DNA of 64,000 bases from the NCBI RefSeq assembly GCF_001426525.1, contig NZ_LMEW01000032.1, forward strand, positions 351,113-415,112. The letters run 5' to 3'. Shown here in pieces: positions 52,129 through 60,858 of this stretch; positions within the stretch are counted from its first letter, which is position 1, and each line of letters begins with the position of its first letter. The stretch comes from Massilia sp. Root133. GTDB taxonomy: Bacteria > Pseudomonadota > Gammaproteobacteria > Burkholderiales > Burkholderiaceae_D. The position numbers and the translations under genes were made by a program. The notes below the pieces were generated by a model. That model worked only from the letters and a program-made list of their open reading frames with translations, was not told the DNA's origin and did no database searches.

Positions 52129-52471
52129 CGCCGCACTCCGCGACCTGGTCGATGCCGGTCCGGCGCTGGCGAACGTGTTCGCGGCGCTGGGAGACGCCAC
52201 TCGCTTGACGTTGGTTGCGGCGCTCTGCGCTGGCGGGGCCCTCTCGATCGCGCAGCTGACCGCCAACACGCACATCAGCCGGCAGGGTGTGACCAAGCAT
52301 ATGCAGGTCCTCGCCCAGGCCGGCATCGTCCACGACGTCAAGGTCGGACGCGAGCGCAGGTGGACGCTGGACACCGCGCAGCTGGACGCCGCCCGGCGCA
52401 CGCTGGAAGTCATCGGGCGTGAGTGGGACGTCGCCCTGGCGCGGCTCAAGGCGTTCGTCGAATCGGGGTGA
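52115..52471 (+). CDS. ArsR-family transcriptional regulator
   Basis: A 118-residue winged-helix regulator: FAALGDATRLTLVAALCAGG and the recognition helix region THISRQGVTKHMQVLAQAGI. No cysteine metal site is visible, matching the non-metal subgroup paired with SRPBCC proteins. It overlaps the upstream SRPBCC gene by 14 bp and is translated from within its end. Confidence 0.88.
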   Translation: MSRPDAALRDLVDAGPALANVFAALGDATRLTLVAALCAGGALSIAQLTANTHISRQGVTKHMQVLAQAGIVHDVKVGRERRWTLDTAQLDAARRTLEVIGREWDVALARLKAFVESG

Positions 52472-52613
52472 CCTGGCAGGCGTTATCCGCGGTGATACCC
52501 GTATTCCTGGGTATGCCCGCGGTAGCCGTGGGAAGCGGCGCGGACGTCCTGCACGTGGGTGTAGCTTTCCTCGTGGAGCTTCCCCAGGATGCCGGCGAAG
52601 CCGTGGAACACTT

Positions 52614-52745
52614 CCCGAATATTCCCGCGCTATCCCGGTCTCGAGCACGAACAGGATCCCCGTTAGGGTCGTGCGATCGTTGATACGTGGCCGTTCGCCC
52701 TTCGGCGATCTGCTGTGAGTCGGGAGATGACCTGCTGCGAGCGAA
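52614..52745 (-). pseudogene. IS5-type transposase N-terminal remnant
   Basis: On the minus strand the segment reads SRSPKGERPRINDRTTL followed by TGILFVLETGIAREYSG, closely resembling the conserved N-terminal region of IS5-group transposases (RPRxxDRxxLTGILFVLxTGIxWEYLP). The similarity stops abruptly and no downstream catalytic part follows; terminal repeats are not recognisable. It marks the left part of a degraded, lower-G+C patch. The rest of 52472-52855 contains no other feature I can name. Confidence 0.55.
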
Positions 52746-52855
52746 CAAAGGTCTTCAGGAGAAGTGCTCGGGCCATGGCATCAGTCCGTCTGGGAACACG
52801 GCCGCGATCTTCGCTGCCGAACTACGGCCGTTTAAGTCCGCTATCGACCCAAAGC

Positions 52856-53110
52856 TTAGTGACCGTATTTCGCCAAGAACTCGTCAACCTCCTCGTCCAA
52901 AGCTGCCCAGTTAGGACAACGCGCCTCATACATGCTGACAAGTCCAAGTAGTTCTACCAAGCTTTCGGCCTGAAAACGCAAGCCGTCTTTCTCGGCGTAC
53001 CAGCCCTCATTTCCGGGTGCGGTAACGATGTAAGCCTTCTGGCTGAGGACGAGGTAGGCCGGGACTTCCACGTTCCCAGCCGCGCAGAGGAAAGGTAAGG
53101 CTTGAGTCAT
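52856..53110 (-). CDS. small hypothetical protein
   Basis: An 84-residue protein (MTQALPFLCAAGNVEVPAYL ... DEFLAKYGH) with an alternating strand/helix look and an acidic C-terminal helix. GGAG lies eight bases before the ATG. The region is lower in G+C than the surroundings. SMI1/KNR4-like or immunity-type small proteins have this flavour, but no family could be assigned. Confidence 0.45.
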   Translation of the reverse strand: MTQALPFLCAAGNVEVPAYLVLSQKAYIVTAPGNEGWYAEKDGLRFQAESLVELLGLVSMYEARCPNWAALDEEVDEFLAKYGH

Positions 53111-53320
53111 ACAGATACTCCAATGAGTCCGAGGTCGGGTTGTTCTGAAGGCCGCTTATGTCTGCTTCTGGCCGAACCCGGCCGTTCGGCTCAGCATAGC
53201 AAGTTGCCGAGCTGGAGGACTCGCGGATAGTCACGACCGGCAGCAACCGACCCGTTGCAGATGTTCCCCGCTTGCATCATTTGGCACCGTATAGATGTTG
53301 CTGAAGCTCGATGACGAAAT

Positions 53321-54223
53321 TCATCCAGTAGCCAGTTTCCTTTCTAAATCTACCAAAAACGCGCGCACTTTGGTATCGTCTATTTCGTTATATAACCGTT
53401 CGCAATCTTGCTCCTTGAAGGTGCCTCCGTATGCGTGTAAAGTGGATATAACGTCGAGCGGCTCTCGAGCCGATTGAGCTTTCTGCGCTATATCATTTTG
53501 AAAAGACGCCAGCGCCGTCCGGCCGATAGCATTACTCGACGTCGATAAGGCTTCGAACAGAGATGAAGTATACGCCACGTACTTATGATAGTTCTTGTTC
53601 GGTTCGGCTCCGCCGAAAATTTCGTCGGGATCATTAAAGAATTCGAAACCGTGCCCCACTAGACTTCCGAATGCTTCAGGCTTTTCCAAGTCGCCATGCA
53701 CATGAGCAAAACTATCGCCGAGTGCGTGTATCAAAAATCCGGTCTCCCAATCGCGCGTTCGACTAGCAGAGGATACCTTGACAAGTTGATGAAGAATTGA
53801 GCGACGACGCGCCACTGCGGCGTAATCCCCTCCATGCAACGAGTGCAGAGTGTCCATAATTCGTCTACGATAGTCCCACGATATTACCCCCCACACCGCT
53901 ACGGGAACCGCATTATAACGCTTGATCTCGTCCGGAGCCTGTGAATAGCAAGCAAGCTCAATGGCCCTGTTCTCCAGGCCCGCTATTGCGGCAATATAAG
54001 CAACGGTGTGGAAATGTCCATCCTTTTTAAATGCATCAATATCGCCACTAAGGCTCGGTTCATTTTTCTCGGCTAATTTCGTATAGAGGCCGATTGTCGT
54101 GGATGAAACTGGAGACGCAAAAGGTGTGCCAGAATACATAGCACATCCGGTCAGGCCAATGCTCACAGAAGAGAAAACAAAATATCCTAAAAACCGTTTG
54201 AGGATTTCGATTGTCCTGGTCAT
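53321..54223 (-). CDS. lipoprotein with phospholipase C/S1-P1-like zinc-site pattern (DUF6765-like)
   Basis: A 300-residue lipoprotein (lipobox LTGC, Cys27). The mature part has histidine/aspartate spacings seen in zinc-dependent phospholipase C-like folds: KDGHFHTVAYIAAIAGL, CYSQAPDE, LIHALGDSFAHVH and VGHGFEFFNDPDE. This resembles proteins I know as DUF6765, but the match is from pattern only. Codon usage is strikingly A+T-richer than the rest of the window (for example many ATA, AAT and TCG/TCT mixes), which suggests horizontal acquisition. It stands alone. The product is probably anchored in the outer or inner membrane facing the periplasm. Confidence 0.6.
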   Translation of the reverse strand: MTRTIEILKRFLGYFVFSSVSIGLTGCAMYSGTPFASPVSSTTIGLYTKLAEKNEPSLSGDIDAFKKDGHFHTVAYIAAIAGLENRAIELACYSQAPDEIKRYNAVPVAVWGVISWDYRRRIMDTLHSLHGGDYAAVARRRSILHQLVKVSSASRTRDWETGFLIHALGDSFAHVHGDLEKPEAFGSLVGHGFEFFNDPDEIFGGAEPNKNYHKYVAYTSSLFEALSTSSNAIGRTALASFQNDIAQKAQSAREPLDVISTLHAYGGTFKEQDCERLYNEIDDTKVRAFLVDLERKLATG

Positions 54224-54548
54224 AAATGGCTCGCTTAATTAGTTGATTCTGCATCACCCATGCCTCTGCATCGCGCATGATCGGGATAAATCTACGGTTT
54301 GGAATTCCTACCTTGACCTGAATGCGCTCTCGACAGCTTTTCATCAACCAGCGCACGTGTCGCGGTTCAGTTATGCGTGCCTTGTCCGGTAAAGCCGACG
54401 CAAATTGCGCCGTTGGCTCCACACTTTGCCCCATCCCTTTGGGTCCGCTCCTGGTCGACAGCGGATGGTCAGCACGGCTCAGTGTACCCGGCTGTTGCCT
54501 GTAGAACAACTAGGCGGTTTTGTTAGGCGCGCCAACTCCGGCGTCGGG
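54224..54548. other. 325-bp non-coding stretch right of the low-G+C patch
   Basis: No supported gene. A short motif TGGTCGACAGCGGATGG (about 54458-54474) resembles, in opposite orientation, the AAGTCCGCTATCGACCCA motif at 52834-52851; both look like decayed copies of an interspersed non-coding repeat. An open frame on the minus strand covering part of it lacks a plausible protein pattern. Confidence 0.35.
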
Positions 54549-55442
54549 TCAGCGCTCGAACGGCAGCCTGCCCAGCAGGCCGACGAGCGTGCGGGCATGG
54601 CGCCCGTCCGGATCGAGGTCGGGATCGAACACGGTGACGGTCATGCCGATGCAGCGTGGGTCGCACACGAGGCCGGACAGGATCGCCACGAGATCGTCCG
54701 GCGCGATGCCCGGCGCGCCCGGGCTGTCGACCGCGGGCATCACGGCTTCGTCGAGGACGTCGACGTCCAGGTGGATCCAGAAGCGCTTGTCCAGCCGTTG
54801 CCGCGCGCGTTCCAGCACCGCGCGCGGCCCGATCTCGTTCGCCGTGAACACGTCGATGTGTTCGAAGTCGGTGTCGTTCACGTCCGCCCAGGCAAAGTCG
54901 GGACGCCGCCCGTCCCGCTCGCCGATCTGGACGACGTCGCGATCCTGCACCAGAGGCGTCTCCACGCCGGGCCAGTCGGTCATCAGCGCCTCGCCGCGGC
55001 CCGTGGCGAGCGCGAGGTCCATGCCCGCGACGGCACCCGGCATGCTGTCCGGGTCGTAGTTGCCCGGGTGGCGGAAATCGCTGTGGCCATCCACGTGGAC
55101 GAGCGCCAGCGGCCCGCGGCGCCGCGCGCCCGCCAGCGCCCCCAGCAGGATCGAGCAGTCGCCGCCGACGACGAACGCGAATTCGCCGCGCGCACCGGCC
55201 GCCGCCACGTGGTCGGCCAGCGCCAGGTTGAAGTCGCGCATCGCGAGGCCGTTGCGCAGCCGCGTGCCGGGATCGGGCCCGGGCTTCCAGGGCGGCCGCG
55301 GCATGACGACGGGAACGCCGGCACCCACGGCGTCCAGCAGGCCGGCCTCGAACAACGCGGCGGGTGCGCGCCATGTGCCGGGTTCATGGCCGGGGCGCAG
55401 GGGGCGGAGTCCGAGATTCGATGGGGCGGCGATGACGATCAT
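54549..55442 (-). CDS. arginase/agmatinase-family ureohydrolase
   Basis: A 297-residue binuclear-manganese hydrolase. Metal motifs: GGDCSILLG (the usual GGDH histidine is Cys here), LVHVDGHSDFRHP (Asp-x-His-x-Asp) and WIHLDVDVLDEAVMP (Asp-x-Asp). The DSPGAPG loop suits the family. The His-to-Cys change occurs in some arginase-like branches and may alter metal preference. The ATG overlaps the stop of the upstream AraC-type gene (ATGA), so translation is coupled; the longer open frame is a shadow of that regulator. Substrate could be arginine, agmatine or another guanidino compound. Confidence 0.85.
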   Translation of the reverse strand: MIVIAAPSNLGLRPLRPGHEPGTWRAPAALFEAGLLDAVGAGVPVVMPRPPWKPGPDPGTRLRNGLAMRDFNLALADHVAAAGARGEFAFVVGGDCSILLGALAGARRRGPLALVHVDGHSDFRHPGNYDPDSMPGAVAGMDLALATGRGEALMTDWPGVETPLVQDRDVVQIGERDGRRPDFAWADVNDTDFEHIDVFTANEIGPRAVLERARQRLDKRFWIHLDVDVLDEAVMPAVDSPGAPGIAPDDLVAILSGLVCDPRCIGMTVTVFDPDLDPDGRHARTLVGLLGRLPFER

Positions 55443-56200
55443 GGCGCGGTTTGCAGGAAGGATTCCGGGGTGGCGTCCGCGAACTGGCGGAATGCGTGGA
55501 TGAGATGCGACTGGTCGTAGTAGCCGCAATCGCCCGCGAGGCGCGCCCAGTCGACGCCGGCGTCCCGGCCGCGCAGCGCCGCGTGCGCGCGGCGGAAGCG
55601 GCACACCATCGCGAAGGTCTTCGCATTCAGGCCCACGCGCTCGCGGAACAGCGTGGCGAGGTGCTGACGCGTGACGCCCAGGCCATCCGCCAGCGTGTCG
55701 ATACGCACGGCCCCGCCGCTCGCCTCGAGCCGCAGGACGGCAGCCCGCGCGAGTGCGTCCGCCCGTGCCGGCCCGCGCGTGCGCAGGCGCGCAAGCAAGG
55801 CCTGTTCGATGACGGCAAGCCGCTGTGCCGTCGTGCGCTCGCGCTCCCACAATCCGGCCGCCAGCGCTTCCGCCTCTGCGCGCGGCCACAGGTCGGCCAG
55901 GGCCGGATGCCCGTCCTGCAATTCGGACAGCGGGACGTCGACGAAGGCACGCACGGCGCCGGGCAGGAAGCGCACTGCCACCGTCAGCACCGGAGCACGC
56001 ATCTCGACATGGTGCGGACGCGACATCATGCCCGCCACCTTGCCGAGCGGCGAGGCATCTTGCCACAGGATGTCGACGCAATTGTCGGGCAACACGCGCG
56101 TGCGGACGGGCGCACCGTCCGGGACGGCGTGGCTCGTCCACAGGCAGGCCACATTGCCTGCCAGCGCGGGATGCGGCGGAAATTCGCGGTACAGGTGCAT
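55439..56200 (-). CDS. AraC-family transcriptional regulator
   Basis: A 253-residue regulator with a DUF6597-like N-terminal domain (FPPHPALAGNVACLWTS, RVLPDNCVDILW) and two C-terminal helix-turn-helix units (IDTLADGLGVTRQHLATLFR and WARLAGDCGYYDQSHLIHAF followed by the TPESFL end). It is 7 bp after a small membrane protein gene and overlaps the arginase-like gene by 4 bp, so the three form an operon, likely regulated by this protein. Confidence 0.87.
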   Translation of the reverse strand: MHLYREFPPHPALAGNVACLWTSHAVPDGAPVRTRVLPDNCVDILWQDASPLGKVAGMMSRPHHVEMRAPVLTVAVRFLPGAVRAFVDVPLSELQDGHPALADLWPRAEAEALAAGLWERERTTAQRLAVIEQALLARLRTRGPARADALARAAVLRLEASGGAVRIDTLADGLGVTRQHLATLFRERVGLNAKTFAMVCRFRRAHAALRGRDAGVDWARLAGDCGYYDQSHLIHAFRQFADATPESFLQTAP

Positions 56201-56207
56201 GGTCGCG

Positions 56208-56645
56208 TCAGTATAGCCCGCGCCGCGCCGTGGCTTTCACGCCGAGCGCGAAACCGATGCCCGCCAGGCCCCACAGGAGAGCGGCGACGACCTCGAACGT
56301 GTTGCGCAGTTCCGGATGCGTCATGGCCAGCGGCGGCAGGAGCAGCGCGCGCACGAGGCAGATCGCGGCCATCACGGCCAGGCCCGTACGCAGCAGCGGC
56401 GGGCGGCGCACCGCGCCCAGCGCCGCGCAGGCATACCAGGCGCACGTCGCCATCAGCAGCGCGATGACGAACGCCCCCGCGGGCGCAGGCCACGTGCCGG
56501 CGCGCGCGGAGTCGACCACGCCGGGCGGCGCGCCGAAGTATGCGTACCAGGCCGGACCGGCCGGAATGGCCGCCAGGTGGATGAAGGCCCCGACGGCCGC
56601 GATGGCGGCCGCAAGCTGGATCCATGGCCTGGATGATGTCGTCAT
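56208..56645 (-). CDS. four-helix membrane protein, function unknown
   Basis: A 145-residue inner-membrane protein with four hydrophobic helices (about 8-30, 55-77, 86-106, 118-138) and little polar sequence outside them. The WYAYFGAPPGVV loop after the first helix and final ALGVKATARRG are consistent with small conserved DoxX-like or uncharacterised membrane proteins. It heads the operon with the AraC-type regulator and arginase-like gene. Confidence 0.65.
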   Translation of the reverse strand: MTTSSRPWIQLAAAIAAVGAFIHLAAIPAGPAWYAYFGAPPGVVDSARAGTWPAPAGAFVIALLMATCAWYACAALGAVRRPPLLRTGLAVMAAICLVRALLLPPLAMTHPELRNTFEVVAALLWGLAGIGFALGVKATARRGLY

Positions 56646-56815
56646 GCACGTCTCCCGATGTCGAACCGTGATGGTGCCATGGCCGCCGCCGCCAAAGTGC
56701 GCGCATTCTCACCCCGTCCCTATCAGAATCGACAGGAAGGCCGGGCTGGCGGGTTCCGTATTGACGCCTATACTGACTTGATTCGTCTTCAGCCACCGAC
56801 CTTGGGAGACACAGC

Positions 56816-57397
56816 ATGAACGCAGCCCGCCGCACCTGCCTTGCCTTCGCCCTCGCCGCCGCCAGCGCGGCCCCCTACGCCGCCGGACCCGGCCCGGACA
56901 ACGACATGGACGCCGCCACCGCACTGAGCGACACCAACAGCCGCGCCATGCGCGGCCGCGAAATCGTTCCGCCCGGCGTCATCCTGAACCTGAAGGGCAA
57001 GCAGAGGAACCTCGTGTGGCAGGGCAGTTACATCGTCAACACGTCGGGCTGCATCGACTGCCACACGCATCCGACGTATTCGCCCGGCGGCGATCCGTTC
57101 CAGGGCCAGCCCGAGCGCGTGAATGCCGAGCAATACATGTCGGGCGGGCGCCAGTTCGGCCCCTTCACGGCGCCGAACCTCACGCCGGACAACGCGGGCC
57201 GCCCGGCCGGCCTCACGCGCGAGGAATTCGTGCGGACGCTGCGCACGGGCCACAATCCGCACGACCCGGCCGGCGAGATCCTGCAGGTGATGCCGTGGCC
57301 GGCCGTCGGCAAGATGACGACGCGGGACCTGTACGCGATCTACGAATACCTGCGCGCGATCCCGTCGTTGCCGGACAACCCGAATCCGGGGCCCTGA
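56816..57397 (+). CDS. periplasmic c-type cytochrome
   Basis: A 193-residue exported monohaem cytochrome c. The signal peptide ends PYAAGPG; the haem motif is CIDCH in VNTSGCIDCHTHPTYSPG, and the distal methionine is probably in LQVMPWPAVGKM, with IYEYLRAIPSLP as the typical C-terminal helix. FTAPNLTPDNAG resembles cytochromes of alcohol or sugar dehydrogenase complexes. No dehydrogenase gene is adjacent; its electron donor is unknown. Confidence 0.88.
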   Translation: MNAARRTCLAFALAAASAAPYAAGPGPDNDMDAATALSDTNSRAMRGREIVPPGVILNLKGKQRNLVWQGSYIVNTSGCIDCHTHPTYSPGGDPFQGQPERVNAEQYMSGGRQFGPFTAPNLTPDNAGRPAGLTREEFVRTLRTGHNPHDPAGEILQVMPWPAVGKMTTRDLYAIYEYLRAIPSLPDNPNPGP

Positions 57398-57399
57398 CC

Positions 57400-57990
57400 C
57401 TATTGCCTGATGGACGGCAGCAGGCGCTTCGTACGCGCCTTGTAGTCGGCATAGGCTTGTCCGAAATGCTCGAGCATCATGTCTTCCTCGTGCTCGATGC
57501 GCGAGGCATACAGGATGCTGAATGCCAGCAGGAACGCCGGTCCCACGACGGCGTTCCCGATCAACAGCAGCTGCGCGGTGGCGATGAGGAACACGGCCGT
57601 GTACATCGGATGCCGTATGCGGCTGTAGATGCCTTCGGAGACCAGGTGGTGCGCTTCCTTGACCTCGAGCGTCGGCGAGAACTGCCGGCCCAGGTCGCGG
57701 TGCGATTTCCAGAACAGGAACACGCCCAGCACCCCAAGCGCGGCGCCGGGCCCGCCGACGGCAGGCCGTACCGCGTAGTCGGCGAAATCGAACCATGACG
57801 TGAACAGGTAAAGGAACGGCAGCGTCGTCGACCCCGTGAACACCAGCATGAGGCAGAACTTCTCGAACATCCCTTCGCGCGATTCGACGGCCTTGACCTT
57901 CCTGTTCCTGATGTCGAGCGGCGCGCGGATGGCGAAACAGACACAGAACATCGCGAGAAAGACAGCATCGAACGTGCCGGCATGATGCAT
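57400..57990 (-). CDS. isoprenylcysteine carboxyl methyltransferase-family membrane protein
   Basis: A 196-residue inner-membrane protein with about five helices and the PEMT/ICMT signature: GRQFSPTLEVKEAHHLVSEG, YSRIRHPMYTAVFL and a C-terminal EHEEDMMLEHFGQAYADY. It presumably methylates a small molecule or lipid using S-adenosylmethionine. The ATG at 57990 has AGGGGG upstream; a GTG two codons earlier is possible. It is convergent with the cytochrome gene, two bases apart. Confidence 0.85.
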   Translation of the reverse strand: MHHAGTFDAVFLAMFCVCFAIRAPLDIRNRKVKAVESREGMFEKFCLMLVFTGSTTLPFLYLFTSWFDFADYAVRPAVGGPGAALGVLGVFLFWKSHRDLGRQFSPTLEVKEAHHLVSEGIYSRIRHPMYTAVFLIATAQLLLIGNAVVGPAFLLAFSILYASRIEHEEDMMLEHFGQAYADYKARTKRLLPSIRQ

Positions 57991-58127
57991 GACCACCCCC
58001 TGTTGTTTTCATTGAACCCCGGGCCGGATAGTAACATCGTATTTACAGAAGTGCACGGCCGCGATGGGAGACGCCGGCCGCGATGGGCTGGTAAACTCAT
58101 GGGAATAGCCATCACTCACGACACACC

Positions 58128-58481
58128 ATGAAGCATTCGAACGGAGGCCTCGTCTATTCGACCGAGAGCGGCCGCATGTGCCCCGCCTGCCGGCAACCGG
58201 TGACCGCGTGCACCTGCAAGACCGGCACGGCACCGGTCGGCGACGGCAACGTGCGCGTCGCGCGCCAGACGAAGGGCCGGGGCGGCAAGGCGGTCACGCT
58301 CGTCAAGGGCCTGGCGCTCGATGCCGCCGCCCTCGCCGCGCTGGGAAAGGCGTTGCGCACCGCGTGCGGTTCCGGCGGGACCGTGAAGGATGGCGTGATC
58401 GAGGTCCAGGGCGACCACTGCGACCGCCTCATGGAAGAACTCACGAAGCTCGGCCACCGGCCGAAACGCGCCGGCGGTTGA
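58128..58481 (+). CDS. yciH: SUI1/YciH-family translation factor
   Basis: A 117-residue protein homologous to eukaryotic eIF1. It has a short N-terminal metal-binding-like CPACRQPVTACTC and the SUI1 core VRVARQTKGRGGKAVTLVKG, then GSGGTVKDGVIEVQGDH and the terminal LTKLGHRPKRAGG. YciH influences start-codon fidelity under stress. The stop codon abuts that of DNA polymerase II on the other strand. Confidence 0.92.
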   Translation: MKHSNGGLVYSTESGRMCPACRQPVTACTCKTGTAPVGDGNVRVARQTKGRGGKAVTLVKGLALDAAALAALGKALRTACGSGGTVKDGVIEVQGDHCDRLMEELTKLGHRPKRAGG

Positions 58482-60854
58482 TCAGAACAGCGCGCCCTGC
58501 GGACTGGTGAGCCTCGTGAAACTGTCGTTCATAAACGGCAGGATGCCGTCCGCGATGGGCTCCAGCTGCTTCGTCAGGTAGTGTTCGTAGTCGATGGGCG
58601 TGCGGCTCGTGTCCAGCGTCTCCAGCGGTTCCGGTCCCGCCGTCGTCATCACGTAGCGGATCCAGCCGCCGTTGCGGTATTGCGCGGGCCGGCCCTGGCG
58701 CACGTGGAATTCGTCGGCCGCGCGCGCCGCGCGCACGTGCGGCGGCACGTTGCGTTCGTACTCCACCAGCGGGCGGCGCAGCCGCTTGCGGTACACGAGC
58801 TGCTCGTCCAGATCGCCCCGGAGGGTGCGCGCCACGTAGTCACGCACGTAGTCCTCGTACGGCTCGCCGCGGAACACGCGCCCGTACAACTCCTGCTGGA
58901 AGGCCTGCGCGAGCGGGGTCCAGTCCGTGCGCACCGTCTCCAGGCCCTTGAACACGAGGTCGTCGTTGCCGTCCTTGCGGCGCACGAGGCCCGCGTAGCG
59001 CTTCTTGCTGCCCTCTTCCGAGCCGCGCACGGTGGGCATCAGGAACCGGCGGAAATGGGTTTCGTATTCGAGTTCGAGCGCGCTGTCCAGGCGCAGTTCG
59101 TTGCGCAGGTGGTCGCGCCACCATGCGTTCACATGGTCGACGAGCGCGCGGCCGATGCGTGCCGCGGCGTCGTCCGCATGCGCGCGCCCGAGCCACACGA
59201 ACGTGGAATCCGTGTCGCCGTAGATCACCTGGTAGCCCTGCGCCTCGATCAGTTCGCGCGTGCGGTGCATGATCTCGTGGCCGCGCATCGTGATCGACGA
59301 CGCCAGGCGCGAGTCGAAGAAACGGCACGCCGTCGTGCCGAGCACCCCGTACATCGAGTTCATGATGATTTTTAAAGCCTGCGACAGCGGCGCGTTGCGT
59401 TCGCGCTTAGCCGCATCGCGGCCCTGCCACACGCGCGTGACGATGCCGGGCAGGCAGTGCTGCGTGCGCGAGAAGCGCGCGCCGCGGAAACCCGGCACCG
59501 TGTCCGCCTCCGGCTCCTCGAGGCCCGCGACGAGCCCCACCGGATCGATCAGGAACGTGCGGATGATCGACGGGTACAGGCTTTTATAGTCGAGCACGAG
59601 CACCGAGTCGTACAGCCCGGAGCGCGAATCCATCACGAACCCGCCGGGACTGTCCGCACCAGGCACGTCGCCGATGTTCGGCGCCACGCGGCCCAGCCGG
59701 TGCATCAGCGGGATGTACGCATGCTCGAACGCGGCGACGGAACCGCCGCTGCGATCGGCCGAGAGACCCGTCACGCTGGCGCGCTCCAGCAGGAAGGTCA
59801 TCAGCTCCGATTTCGCGAAGATGCGCGTGACGAGCACGCAGTCCTGCAGGTTGTACGTCGCGAGCGCCGGCTTGTCCTCGGCGAACATGCGGTCGATCTC
59901 CGCCATGCGGTCGTACGGATTGTCGATCGCCTTGCCCTCGCCCAGCAGGCTTTGCGCCACGTGCTCCAGCGAGAACGACGGAAAGCTCCACGTGGCCCCG
60001 CGCAGCGCCTCGATGCCGTCGATGACGAGGCGCCCGGCGACGCCGGCGAAGTAATGCTCCTGCCGGCCGCCGTGTTCGCGCCACTCGATCGCGCTGCCGT
60101 CGCGGCCGAGGCGCAGCGGGCGTTGCATCTGCTGCGCATGCTGCTGCAGCACGCGCAGGTCGAACTGGACGAGGTTCCAGCCGATGATCGCGTCCGGGTC
60201 GTAGCGTTGGATCCAGTCCTCCAGCCGGTCGAGCAGGTCGCGCCGCGTGGCGACGACCTCGTAGTCGAAATCGAGCCCCGACGCATCGCCGTTGGCCGGG
60301 CCGAGCATCCAGACCTGGCGCTGGCCGCAGCCCTCCAGCGCGATCGAGCGCAGCTCGCCCTGCATCGTCGTCTCGATGTCGAGCGAGACGGTCGACAGCA
60401 GCGGGCGATAGTCCTGCGCCGGCGTCAGGCGCGCATCCACGAGGAGCCGCGCATCGTGCGGATCGGGCGTGCCCGTGAACGTGACGGGCGCCATGATGAA
60501 GCGCTCCATCAGGTAGCGCTCGGGCGGACGGATATCGGCTTCGTAGACGTCGATGCCGTGCTCGCGCAGGCGCTTTTCCAGGCGCAGCAGGTGGCGGTAC
60601 TGCGTGCAGTACAGGCCCAGCACGGGACGGTGGCGGAAGTCGCACAGCGACAGCTCGCGCAGTTCCGCGCCCCGTTCACGTGCGAGCAGCAGCCGCGCCG
60701 TGTCGCCCTGCTCCGCGGGGATGAACGCGACGGCCGGCTGCGGCGCGAGACGCACGCGCCGTGGCCCATCCGGCGTCGCGAGCCAGAACTCGACCTCGAC
60801 CCCGGCGTCCGTATCGCGCCAGTGGCGCGTCAGCAGGAAACCCTGCGTGTCCAT
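58482..60854 (-). CDS. polB: DNA polymerase II
   Basis: A 790-residue family-B DNA polymerase. The start at 60854 (MDTQGFLLTRHWRDT) aligns with Escherichia coli PolB; the ATG four codons earlier overlaps the previous gene. Exonuclease motifs: SLDIETT (Exo I), IIGWNLVQFDLRVL (Exo II) and YNLQDCVLV (Exo III). Polymerase motifs: DYKSLYPSIIRTF (A), KIIMNSMYGVLG (B) and YGDTDS from Tyr545 (C). It copies DNA in repair and restart of stalled forks, usually under SOS control; no LexA box was seen since the gene lies 4 bp after the ferritin-like gene and is probably co-transcribed. Confidence 0.95.
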   Translation of the reverse strand: MDTQGFLLTRHWRDTDAGVEVEFWLATPDGPRRVRLAPQPAVAFIPAEQGDTARLLLARERGAELRELSLCDFRHRPVLGLYCTQYRHLLRLEKRLREHGIDVYEADIRPPERYLMERFIMAPVTFTGTPDPHDARLLVDARLTPAQDYRPLLSTVSLDIETTMQGELRSIALEGCGQRQVWMLGPANGDASGLDFDYEVVATRRDLLDRLEDWIQRYDPDAIIGWNLVQFDLRVLQQHAQQMQRPLRLGRDGSAIEWREHGGRQEHYFAGVAGRLVIDGIEALRGATWSFPSFSLEHVAQSLLGEGKAIDNPYDRMAEIDRMFAEDKPALATYNLQDCVLVTRIFAKSELMTFLLERASVTGLSADRSGGSVAAFEHAYIPLMHRLGRVAPNIGDVPGADSPGGFVMDSRSGLYDSVLVLDYKSLYPSIIRTFLIDPVGLVAGLEEPEADTVPGFRGARFSRTQHCLPGIVTRVWQGRDAAKRERNAPLSQALKIIMNSMYGVLGTTACRFFDSRLASSITMRGHEIMHRTRELIEAQGYQVIYGDTDSTFVWLGRAHADDAAARIGRALVDHVNAWWRDHLRNELRLDSALELEYETHFRRFLMPTVRGSEEGSKKRYAGLVRRKDGNDDLVFKGLETVRTDWTPLAQAFQQELYGRVFRGEPYEDYVRDYVARTLRGDLDEQLVYRKRLRRPLVEYERNVPPHVRAARAADEFHVRQGRPAQYRNGGWIRYVMTTAGPEPLETLDTSRTPIDYEHYLTKQLEPIADGILPFMNDSFTRLTSPQGALF

Positions 60855-60858
60855 GGCA

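Noticed and set aside
54060..54509. 149-codon minus-strand frame at the edge of the low-G+C patch
   Set aside because: It overlaps the lipoprotein start region in another frame, has no ribosome-binding site and no recognisable protein pattern; likely spurious or a decayed remnant.
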